DNA from: JBNKEI01 sp050288705
GTDB taxonomy: Bacteria > Myxococcota > Myxococcia > Myxococcales > UBA5297
Direction of reading: 5' to 3'
Length of the DNA stretch: 6,075 bases
NCBI GenBank assembly: GCA_050288705.1
Contig: JBNKEI010000056.1
Coordinates: 1 to 6,075 of the forward strand
Shown: positions 1-6,057 of the stretch, piece after piece
Layout of the letters: each line of letters starts with the position of its first letter
Numbering within the stretch: position 1 is the first letter of the stretch
Notes under the pieces: model-generated
The model's database searches: none
Seen by the model: only the letters and a program-made list of their open reading frames with translations
Told to the model about the DNA's origin: nothing
Made by a program: the position numbers and the translations under genes

Positions 1-1
1 C

Positions 2-464
2 GGCCATGACGAACATTACATCCGACCTTCGAAAGCTAGAGACGATTTGCCCGGTTGTAAAGTAGCCTTCCTGGACACTCGCTGTCTCGAACAGCAGGTC
101 CCAGTGGCTTCTTGGGTCGATTGTCCATACACGAATAGAAACCCTTGGTTACGTTTTGTGCAAGTATGTGCGATTTCCAATGGTTGTAAGTCAGCGGCCA
201 TCAGAAGTGTCCGAGACAATATTCGCACAGTGTAACAACTTCCTAGCGCTCAGGCTCACAAACAACGCCGATCAAAACTACGTCAGGAGGTTATTCCCGG
301 ACAACTCAAGCGGCATTACGCACATACTTCGTAACCTTGCTCCTGGCGAATGTGTTGCCGTGGGCGATGCTACCTTGCTTCCGGCAATTGTTCAGATACT
401 GTTACCGAGGCCGGAACCGCATTCACAAAGCGTTTGTGTCCACAAGGAATGGAAGGAAACTTGA
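2..464 (+). pseudogene. C-terminal remnant of a HerA/DUF87-type ATPase, frame-disrupted and cut by the window edge
   Basis: The frame ending at the TGA at 462-464 carries, from about 180, the signature C-terminal part of bacterial HerA-like (DUF87, COG0433-type) hexameric ATPases/helicases: MVVSQRPSEVSETI, then QCNNFLALRLTN, DQNYVRRLFPD, a PGE..AVGDA..LP segment and a NPEP-like tail (here PRPEPHSQS). The SQRPSE/QCNN motifs are diagnostic in my judgement. The frame is open only back to about 66, where a TAG stands at 63-65. The residues just before MVVSQRP (IETLGYVLCKYVRFP) match the usual ERIAREGRKYG stretch poorly. A second frame, open from position 2, reads HDEHYIRPSKARDD, which may be the remains of the Walker-B EEAHxYI region. 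This suggests at least one frameshift between about 45 and 180. No start codon or ribosome site fits an intact short gene. It could instead be sequencing error in a live gene. Family identity is firm, pseudogene status is inferred. Confidence 0.6.
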
Positions 465-798
465 CGTAATGTCACGTTCACGGAAGTAATTAGTCGCTGG
501 AGAAAGTAATAAAATAACAGTGCATGCACGGGCCCTGGGAGGCAAGCCGGAGCCACGTAAGATGTTTAATATAAAGTGACTTAGGTCACATGCATAAAAT
601 GTTCATAACATTTCTGACATTAGCCAATCACTAGTGAGCAAAAATGTCACTAATATAGAGTGATTTTTAGTGATTTTGGCAGTAGTAAGCAAGAGGTTAT
701 GTGAACTACATGCCAAGAGTAATGCACGCGCACATCGAGACTAGACTGCTTTGGTTTCAAGCGGTAAATACCAAAAAGAAATCTGCAAGGGAAAAATG
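465..798. other. Non-coding spacer between the ATPase remnant and the M42 peptidase
   Basis: No convincing coding frame is present. The stretch holds a perfect 10-bp palindrome GTGCATGCAC (520-529) followed directly by GGGCCC (530-535), and an AT-rich block from about 560 to 680 with the pentamer cluster annotated separately. A weak promoter-like pair TTGGCA (676-681) and TTATGT (697-702) has a 15-bp spacer, shorter than ideal. I see no clear terminator after the ATPase remnant. Confidence 0.5.
575..673. promoter_or_regulatory. Cluster of TCACT/AGTGA pentamers, operator-like
   Basis: Six exact copies of AGTGA or its complement TCACT occur within 99 bp: 575-579, 628-632, 633-637, 647-651, 659-663 and 669-673. 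Two are fused into the perfect palindrome TCACTAGTGA (628-637), and two form an inverted pair around a 7-bp AT-rich core (647-663). Nearby GTGAC-TTAG-GTCAC (576-589) is another inverted repeat built on the same half-site. The cluster ends beside the weak promoter hexamers at 676-702 and lies about 125 bp upstream of the M42 start, so a repressor or activator site is plausible. No regulator is identified and the function is inference. Confidence 0.35.
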
Positions 799-1863
799 AT
801 GAACAAACAAGATTACGCCTTTCTCAAGGATCTCGTAGAGACGCCTAGTCCATCTGGTTACGAACAGCCTGCCCAGCGGGTAGTTCGAGCGCAACTAGAT
901 CAAGTGGCTGATGAAATACGGACCGACGTAATGGGCAATCTAATCGCCCGTCTGGACGGACAGGGCGGTCCCAAGTTGATGCTGTCTGGGCATTGCGACG
1001 AAATTGGCTTCATGGTTCAGTACATTAACGAAAATGGCTTTATTTATTTTGGCGCTATCGGGGGAGTTGATCCGCATCTATCGCCTGGGCAGCGGGTTGC
1101 CATTCATTCTAAGGGCGGTGTAGTTTTTGGCGTAATTGGTAAAAAGGCTATCCACCTTATTGAGCCTAAAGACCGAGACACAGTTACCAAGCTGAAGGAT
1201 CAGTACATTGATATCGGTTGCAGCAATGCCGCCGAGGTTAAAAAGCTGCTACAGATTGGCGACCCGGTGACTTTTGCAGTTGGTGTCGAGCGATTGCAGG
1301 GAGATCGCGTCACTTCCCGGGCATTCGATGACAAAATGGGCGTCTTTATCGTCACCGAGGTTATGAAGCAAGTAAAACAGCGGGGCGGTGCTCGGGCCGA
1401 GCTTTATGCAGTTTCCACGGTGCAGGAGGAAATCGGTTTACGCGGCGCTACTACCAGTACCTACGGCGTACATCCGGACGCCGGAATAGTTGTCGAGGTT
1501 ACTCATGCTACTGACTGCCCGGGAGTAGAAAAGCCGGGAATTGGTGAAGTAGCAATAGGCAAAGGACCGGTGATTACCCGTGGTGCAAACATCAATCCGA
1601 AGTTGTTTGATTTGTTGTTAGAGACCGCAGCCGAAAGGAAGATTCCGGTGCAGGTAATTGGCGTACCTCGGGCAACCGGAACCGATGCTAATGTCATGCA
1701 GCTTTCTCGGAGCGGAGTTGCTACTGCCGTGTTGGGTATTCCATTGCGTTATATGCATACGCCGGTAGAAGTTCTCTCATTAGGTGACCTTGATGCGGCT
1801 ATTGATTTACTGACTTCGCTAGTGCTACGCCTGGAAATCGGCCAGAGTTTTGTTCCCCAGTGA
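799..1863 (+). CDS. M42 family metallo-aminopeptidase (tetrahedral/glutamyl aminopeptidase type)
   Basis: This is a cytosolic, two-metal aminopeptidase of family M42, which trims peptides released by larger proteases and usually forms a tetrahedral dodecamer (family knowledge). The 354 residues match the family's usual length. Visible in order: PSPSGYE near 16-22; GHCDEIGF with metal ligand His65; SRAFDDKMG with the bridging Asp near 177; QEEIGLRGA with catalytic Glu210 and ligand Glu211; VEVTHATDCPG with Glu233 where archaeal TET enzymes have an Asp ligand; and RYMHTP with ligand His320. The set looks complete, so the enzyme is probably active. I chose ATG 799 because AAGG at 787-790 lies 8 nt upstream. 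The adjacent in-frame ATG at 796 is nearly as good. The TTG at 751 adds a poorly conserved KYQKEICKGK-like stretch. The gene stands alone and converges with the acyltransferase. Substrate preference cannot be read from the sequence. Confidence 0.93.
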   Translation: MNKQDYAFLKDLVETPSPSGYEQPAQRVVRAQLDQVADEIRTDVMGNLIARLDGQGGPKLMLSGHCDEIGFMVQYINENGFIYFGAIGGVDPHLSPGQRVAIHSKGGVVFGVIGKKAIHLIEPKDRDTVTKLKDQYIDIGCSNAAEVKKLLQIGDPVTFAVGVERLQGDRVTSRAFDDKMGVFIVTEVMKQVKQRGGARAELYAVSTVQEEIGLRGATTSTYGVHPDAGIVVEVTHATDCPGVEKPGIGEVAIGKGPVITRGANINPKLFDLLLETAAERKIPVQVIGVPRATGTDANVMQLSRSGVATAVLGIPLRYMHTPVEVLSLGDLDAAIDLLTSLVLRLEIGQSFVPQ

Positions 1864-1864
1864 A

Positions 1865-1909
1865 GCATTAATAAAAGTTTTTTGTTAGGCGTCCATACTT
1901 TTGTTATGC
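1865..1909. terminator. Imperfect inverted repeat between convergent genes, possible bidirectional terminator
   Basis: GCAT-t-AATAAAAGT (1865-1878) pairs with ACTTTTGTTATGC (1897-1909). This gives a 13-bp stem with one bulged T and one G-T pair, and an 18-nt loop. It sits exactly between the M42 stop (1861-1863) and includes the acyltransferase stop codon (1904-1906 on the minus strand). The position suits a shared terminator. The stem is AT-rich and the T-run lies in the loop rather than after the stem, so it is not a canonical intrinsic terminator. Confidence 0.3.
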
Positions 1910-2728
1910 GCTTAAAACTTGTTTGGCTTGTTTTGCAGACTGATTTTGCTTTGGAAATCTTTGCTGCAAACAAGCTTTATACATTTCTTCTGTTTTCTTA
2001 ATTAATTCTTCCGGAACCGGGTGCGGCGGTAAAATTAAAGGCAAAGTAGAAATACTTAGCTTAGCAGTATGTTCGGGTATTTCATACCAATGCTGATCGC
2101 GCATGAGAGTGGGGGGAAAGCAAGTAATCATTAGTGGAAGAATAGGAGTTTGGGTTCGGTAGGCAATTTCAAATGCTCCTGGTCGAAATGGACGCAAGCC
2201 GTTTTTGGGGGAGCGTGTTCCTTCGGGAAAAATGAGCAGGGCGGAACCCTTTTTTAATGCTTCTATTCCTTTGGTAACTACCATTGCTCCAGAAAAAAGG
2301 TTGTTTCCTCCACCGTCGATATGCCCACATCTTCTTAATAATCCTCCGAGAAAGGGGCTGCGAAACATGGCGGATTTGGCTACATAGAGCAATCGACTGG
2401 AGGCGCTTCCCAATGCGGTAACATCAATAAGCGTGGGATGATTGGCGATAACAATGATTGCACCGTCAGGAAGGTCTAGATGGTTGTTTCTGGGGTTGTA
2501 ATTAATGAGTCCAAGAATACGCATGTAGTCATGAAAAAAAACCCACGAGCGGCGGACGCAATCTCGGCAGCGTTGATGCTTTTCTTCAAGTGAGCCTCCG
2601 TTAATGCTTGCTAAGAGGCTTACTAAGGGGAGAACCACCATGGCTAAAATAGTTCCTGCTATGAAGAACAGTGCGAAGGCGCTTCCAGTGAGAAGTACTC
2701 GTATAAGATGGTGTAGCCAGGTAATCAT
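1904..2728 (-). CDS. PlsC-type lysophospholipid / 1-acyl-glycerol-3-phosphate acyltransferase
   Basis: This predicted inner-membrane acyltransferase transfers an acyl group to a lysophospholipid, classically lysophosphatidate to phosphatidate. The 274-residue protein begins with a long hydrophobic stretch (about residues 8-42, one long or two short membrane segments). It then shows the four acyltransferase blocks: NHPTLID (His97 and Asp102 of the HX4D catalytic motif), the AKSAMFRSPFLG block near 117-128, FPEGTRS (167-173, glycerophosphate binding) and TPILPL (194-199). A basic, Gln/Lys-rich tail ends the protein. I start it at the ATG at 2726-2728, so that the membrane segment lies at the N-terminus. 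A TTG at 2767 would add 13 residues, and neither start has a strong Shine-Dalgarno. Pro at the second variable position of HX4D occurs in relatives that act outside core phospholipid synthesis, so the exact acceptor is open. The gene is monocistronic here, convergent with the M42 gene and divergent from the protease gene. Confidence 0.88.
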   Translation of the reverse strand: MITWLHHLIRVLLTGSAFALFFIAGTILAMVVLPLVSLLASINGGSLEEKHQRCRDCVRRSWVFFHDYMRILGLINYNPRNNHLDLPDGAIIVIANHPTLIDVTALGSASSRLLYVAKSAMFRSPFLGGLLRRCGHIDGGGNNLFSGAMVVTKGIEALKKGSALLIFPEGTRSPKNGLRPFRPGAFEIAYRTQTPILPLMITCFPPTLMRDQHWYEIPEHTAKLSISTLPLILPPHPVPEELIKKTEEMYKACLQQRFPKQNQSAKQAKQVLSA

Positions 2729-2805
2729 AAAATCCAGTTGCCGAATATTTGGCGATAGAGGCCTCAAGACGTTTTCCGCGACTTTAGGTCAGCAGTTTAG
2801 CTGTG

Positions 2806-2822
2806 AAAACGTACCACGTTTT
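2806..2822. promoter_or_regulatory. Perfect palindrome AAAACGT-ACC-ACGTTTT, operator-like
   Basis: Two 7-bp arms (2806-2812 and 2816-2822) flank a 3-bp centre, and a third copy of ACGTTTT lies at 2769-2775. All three are about 40-95 bp upstream of the acyltransferase start, where its promoter should be. The palindrome is followed by three more T residues on the + strand, so a weak terminator is the alternative reading. However, no + strand gene ends nearby. The regulator is unknown. Confidence 0.3.
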
Positions 2823-2901
2823 TTTGTTAGTTAGAAACATCTGCCCATGCGAGCTTGATTGGCGCCAAGGAGCAAACGAGCGGTTAGATCAGTTGATAAC
2901 T

Positions 2902-2949
2902 TTGACGATAGAGCTGGGCGCATATTATTCAAAAGTTAACATATATAAT
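2902..2949 (+). promoter_or_regulatory. Candidate sigma-70-like promoter(s) for the M6 protease gene
   Basis: TTGACG (2902-2907) is followed after 17 bp by TTATTC (2925-2930), or after 15 bp by TATTAT (2923-2928). A perfect TATAAT (2944-2949) lies just downstream but lacks a good -35 hexamer at the right distance. Either would leave a leader of roughly 100-125 nt before the ATG at 3060. These are consensus matches in AT-rich DNA only, and the organism's sigma preferences are unknown. Confidence 0.35.
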
Positions 2950-3059
2950 TTTTATTAGCTAACATTCAACGTATGGGAATTTCAAACGATCTATCATGCA
3001 GGTAGTCTTCGTCCGCATTTCGCGGCGTAAAATGGTCACGTTATGAAGGAGGAATAATT

Positions 3060-5333
3060 ATGAATTGCATAAGCGGGAAAAAACTATTTCTGTTGCTCAC
3101 GGTTTGTTTTTGTGGTGTTTGTCTAGTTGGGATTACGTTTGTACATGCCTTGGAGCCCCCACCTTCAGGTAATATCGAAAATTTAAAAAAAGAAGGAAAG
3201 TTTGCGAATTCATTGCAATTTGCCAGAAAGATTGGCAATCATAAAATCAGCAAGCAGCTAGCAGCTCGCGTCACCGCGAAAATTAAGAGAGCTTTTCTTC
3301 GCGCTCAAGGGTTACCCTCTAACGAAGTCGACCGGTTAGCACCTTTGCCACCTCCTAGCTGGCAAGGCATGCCTACTACCGGCAATGTTCGTATATTAGC
3401 TTTGCTTATTGAATTTGCCGATTACCCCAGCTCGATAGCTCAACCCACCATCGACAGCATGCTTTTTGGTGCAGGAAATCAAAGTTATTTTCCGCTGGAA
3501 AGCTTAACCAACTATTACAACCGATCGTCTTATGGGCTCTTGAATATTCAGGGAACCACTCTGGGATGGTATAGAACCCCTTATAACCGAAGCGCCATAG
3601 AGGAAACTGATTCGGGGCGGGAAAATCTTATTAAAGAGGCATTGAATAGCTTCGATTCTACCCATGATTTTAGTCAATACGATAACGATGGCGATGGAGA
3701 GATCGACTATTTCCTAGTGATGTGGACAGGTCCTGTCGGCGATTGGGCTACCTTTTGGTGGGGCTATCAAACTGGTTGGGCTGATAGCTCTTATACTCTC
3801 GATGGAAAACAATTAGGCTCCTATTCATGGCAATGGGAATCAGATCGCCCTAACGTGGTAATTCACGAAACCGGTCATGCCTTGGGTTTGCCAGACTACT
3901 ATGATTATGAGCCAGGCACCGGTCCTGAAGGCGGCGTGGGTGGTATTGATATGATGGATGCTAACCAAGGGGATCACAATTGTTTTAGCAAATGGATGCT
4001 GGACTGGATTACTCCCATTGTTCACGCTAACGGAACTCAAAGTATTACGCTCAGTGACTCAGCTAGCTCTAACCAAGCAGTGCTTATTTGGCCAGGAATT
4101 GGGCTAGGGGATATTTGGAGCGAATTTTATATGGTGCAGAACCGACAGAATATTCAAAATGATATTTCGAATTTTCAAATGGACGGACTGGCTATTTGGC
4201 ATGTCGATGCAACTCTGGAGGGCGGTGACTTCAAATTTGATAATTCCTATACCGACCACAAACTATTGCGGCTAATGGAAGCTGACGGCTTGGAACATAT
4301 TGAGTCAGGAGGTTTTTTCGACAACAATGATCTTTACACTCCCAATACTCGTTTTGGCCCAGATACTATTCCCTCCAGCGCCAAATACGATTCTTCCGAG
4401 TCGTGTGTAAGCGTTCGCAATATTATTGATTACGATACAACACCCGGAGCGACCATTAGTGCTCAATTTAGCGTGGAATGCAATACTCCCCCTGAAGCTA
4501 ATGCTGGCGGTCCCTACATTGCTGAATGCCAGGGAGCCGAAAATGTTTTCGTATTGGATGGAACAGGCTCCAAAGATCCAAATAATGATCCACTTACCTA
4601 CCAGTGGTCGACCCAATGCCCGGGAGCAGTAATTGAAAATCCCGATAGCGCTGTTACCAATATGCGGATTAATGGTTTAGAGGGATGTGGGCTTTCTTGC
4701 TCCGTTTCTTTACAAGTAACGGATAGTCGCGGCGCGGTGAACTCAAGCACTGCTACGCTTTCGTTAATTGACTCTTTGAATCCCATCATTTCATGCCCCA
4801 ATGACTTGACCGTAGAATGTGACCAATCGGTTACTCCTGATGCTACCGGCTTTGCTAGCGCTACCGATAAGTGTGTTGTTAATTCTAGGGTATCTTCAAG
4901 CGATAAAATTACTGCTGGCTACTCTTTTCGCACTATTCATAGAGAATGGGTTGCAATGGATAATTGCCAAAATCAAAGCAGCTGTACTCAAAAGATTAAA
5001 GTTGTAGATACAACCGCGCCGGTAATTGAGTGCAATACCCCTCCCACTATTACGCCGTGGGATACGCCGGTGTCTTTCCAGGCTACTGCCGTCGACAACT
5101 GTAGCAAAAATTCTTATGTGAAAATATATTCCTACGATTGCGATGGGCCAAGAAAACATCATAATAAAAGAAAATCATGCAAAGTTCGTTTAAAAGGTAA
5201 CACTGCAAAAATTATTCGCACCGGTAAGCCAGGTACTAACATTACTTGGAAGGGCATTGCCGTTGATAAAAGTGGAAATACCCGAAAATTCACCTGTGGA
5301 GTAAAAGTAGTTAAACATAAACGAAAACACTAG
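3060..5333 (+). CDS. Secreted M6-family metalloprotease with PKD and HYR-like C-terminal domains
   Basis: This is a zinc endopeptidase of the immune inhibitor A (M6) family, exported and probably acting outside the cell. A signal peptide spans residues 1-30 (lysines at 7-8, hydrophobic core, cleavage likely after VHA). A propeptide-like stretch runs to about 107. The M6 domain (about 108-470) shows NVRILALLIEFADYP, SLTNYYNRSSYGLL, an Asp-rich calcium-type loop DNDGDGEID (208-216), the zinc site HETGHALGLPD (His269, Glu270, His273, Asp279) and a Met-turn region GGIDMMD near 294-300. A PKD domain follows (about 477-570, ECQ...LDGTGSKDPNNDPLTYQW). Then come a HYR-like unit (574-652) and a second one (653-757). 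The phrase ECNTPP recurs at both domain junctions (473-478 and 657-662). The last 60 residues are strongly basic (20 Lys/Arg, one Asp), ending VKHKRKH, with no obvious sorting anchor. The start is set by AAGGAGG 7 nt upstream. The natural substrate is unknown. Confidence 0.93.
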   Translation: MNCISGKKLFLLLTVCFCGVCLVGITFVHALEPPPSGNIENLKKEGKFANSLQFARKIGNHKISKQLAARVTAKIKRAFLRAQGLPSNEVDRLAPLPPPSWQGMPTTGNVRILALLIEFADYPSSIAQPTIDSMLFGAGNQSYFPLESLTNYYNRSSYGLLNIQGTTLGWYRTPYNRSAIEETDSGRENLIKEALNSFDSTHDFSQYDNDGDGEIDYFLVMWTGPVGDWATFWWGYQTGWADSSYTLDGKQLGSYSWQWESDRPNVVIHETGHALGLPDYYDYEPGTGPEGGVGGIDMMDANQGDHNCFSKWMLDWITPIVHANGTQSITLSDSASSNQAVLIWPGIGLGDIWSEFYMVQNRQNIQNDISNFQMDGLAIWHVDATLEGGDFKFDNSYTDHKLLRLMEADGLEHIESGGFFDNNDLYTPNTRFGPDTIPSSAKYDSSESCVSVRNIIDYDTTPGATISAQFSVECNTPPEANAGGPYIAECQGAENVFVLDGTGSKDPNNDPLTYQWSTQCPGAVIENPDSAVTNMRINGLEGCGLSCSVSLQVTDSRGAVNSSTATLSLIDSLNPIISCPNDLTVECDQSVTPDATGFASATDKCVVNSRVSSSDKITAGYSFRTIHREWVAMDNCQNQSSCTQKIKVVDTTAPVIECNTPPTITPWDTPVSFQATAVDNCSKNSYVKIYSYDCDGPRKHHNKRKSCKVRLKGNTAKIIRTGKPGTNITWKGIAVDKSGNTRKFTCGVKVVKHKRKH

Positions 5334-5348
5334 CGCCTGCCAATATAA

Positions 5349-5389
5349 GCTAGGATAGCGCTTGTTTGGAATATGGGGGCTATCCTAGC
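5349..5389. terminator. Perfect 11-bp inverted repeat after the protease gene, probable terminator or regulatory hairpin
   Basis: GCTAGGATAGC (5349-5359) and GCTATCCTAGC (5379-5389) are exact reverse complements around a 19-nt loop, 15 nt after the protease stop. No T-run follows directly; the nearest (5424-5431) is 34 nt further on. A competing 5-bp stem exists: AGCGC at 5332-5336, overlapping the stop codon, can pair with GCGCT at 5358-5362, which overlaps the first arm. It may be a terminator, an mRNA-stabilising 3' structure or a repeat-family element. Confidence 0.5.
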
Positions 5390-5460
5390 CTAATAGTCGC
5401 AAAAGCTTGTGCATTCAAAATTATTTTTTTGTTGAAAAACACCTAGAAAGGGGAAAAATT

Positions 5461-5964
5461 ATGCAAGTAAAAACCTTAGTGCTTGCCATCGCTCTTGTTG
5501 CCACTGCTTGCACAGGTAAAAGCTCTGATCCAGATACCCCCGGTAATGACGATGTCGATAATGGAGACCGCGGAGATAACGGTAATGGCGAAGAAGTAGG
5601 TAACGACGAAGATTCGGGCGATGATGATGGCGATGCAGAAGATGGTGGAGCCGAAGAGTCAGAGGATACTGGCTCGAGCCCGTGTGCAGACGAGCCTCCT
5701 TCCCTTGCTTCGGTTACTCCGAATTCAGGATCTAGTGGCGATCTAGTAAAGATGGTATTGTATGGCAAATGTATTAGCGGCCAGGTTAATGTTCAATTAG
5801 TATCTGAAAATTCATCAATTGTTACTCCTTCCTCTGCATCTCTCATAGATCCATTTCACTTAGAAATTTCTGTTCCCGCGGGAATATCGGCAGGTGTATA
5901 TTCCATTCGGGTAACTCGGGATGGTTTAACCGGCGAATTAAAAAATGCTTATACGGCTTTATAA
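5461..5964 (+). CDS. Small acidic-linker lipoprotein with an IPT/TIG-like domain, function unknown
   Basis: This predicted lipoprotein has 167 residues. The signal peptide MQVKTLVLAIALVATAC ends in a lipobox-like VATA-C with the lipidated Cys17. Ala at -3 is a weaker match than Leu or Val. The +2 residue is Thr, not Asp, which by the E. coli rule favours the outer membrane. Residues 23-69 form a low-complexity Asp/Glu/Gly/Asn linker with 22 acidic residues and one Arg, likely disordered and perhaps calcium-binding. Residues 79-165 resemble an IPT/TIG immunoglobulin-like fold: PPSLASVTPNSGSSGD at the start and VPAGISAGVYSIRVTRDG near the end. Cys75 and Cys104 could form a disulfide. ATG 5461 is chosen because AAAGGGG (5447-5453) lies 7 nt upstream and the signal peptide begins there. 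An upstream start at 5407 would bury it. It follows the secreted protease on the same strand. Role unknown. Confidence 0.85.
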   Translation: MQVKTLVLAIALVATACTGKSSDPDTPGNDDVDNGDRGDNGNGEEVGNDEDSGDDDGDAEDGGAEESEDTGSSPCADEPPSLASVTPNSGSSGDLVKMVLYGKCISGQVNVQLVSENSSIVTPSSASLIDPFHLEISVPAGISAGVYSIRVTRDGLTGELKNAYTAL

Positions 5965-6033
5965 TACGTGCGCGTTTAAAAGTGTCTTTTCGGCAAGCCT
6001 GCATGAAAGGTAAAAACCAGCGGAGTAGTGTCA

Positions 6034-6044
6034 TGGGTCACCCA
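6034..6044. promoter_or_regulatory. Perfect inverted repeat TGGGT-C-ACCCA next to a ribosome binding site
   Basis: Two 5-bp arms around one central base end 3 nt before AAGGAG (6047-6052). A one-base loop cannot fold as RNA without opening inner pairs, so a DNA operator is likelier than a translational hairpin. At this length a chance match is possible. Confidence 0.2.
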
Positions 6045-6057
6045 AGAAGGAGACCCA

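Larger units (their letters stand above)
2729..3059. other. Divergent intergenic region between acyltransferase and protease genes
   Basis: No protein-coding frame is supported. Besides the palindrome at 2806-2822, it holds a perfect 10-bp palindrome TTGGCGCCAA (2859-2868) and an AT-rich segment at 2921-2970 with promoter-like hexamers. The protease Shine-Dalgarno, AAGGAGG, lies at 3046-3052. It must contain start signals for both divergent genes. Confidence 0.55.

Noticed and set aside
47..235. Possible separate 62-residue + strand gene in the first 240 bases
   Set aside because: It has a TTG start with no ribosome site, no recognisable domain, and overlaps the HerA-type remnant. It is better read as the shifted upstream frame of that remnant.
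751..798. TTG-initiated N-terminal extension of the M42 peptidase
   Set aside because: The extra 16 residues match nothing I know in M42, and AAGG at 787-790 is correctly placed for the ATG pair at 796/799.
2729..2767. TTG start adding 13 residues to the acyltransferase
   Set aside because: It is possible but weaker: a rare start codon, polar residues ahead of the membrane segment, and no clear Shine-Dalgarno. The ATG at 2728 gives a normal family length.
3681..3707. DNDGDGEID loop as an EF-hand or dockerin domain
   Set aside because: A single loop inside the M6 catalytic domain. Similar DxDGDG loops occur at this position in M6 proteases, so no separate domain is implied.
4305..4616. 103-residue minus-strand open frame
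   Set aside because: It lies wholly antisense to the protease coding sequence, with no ribosome site or recognisable motif.
5407..5460. Upstream start extending the lipoprotein by 18 residues
   Set aside because: It would place charged residues before the signal peptide. AAAGGGG at 5447-5453 clearly serves the ATG at 5461.
5421..5768. 115-residue minus-strand open frame rich in Ser and Pro
   Set aside because: It is the antisense shadow of the Asp/Glu/Gly-rich linker. Its composition is explained by the opposite strand.
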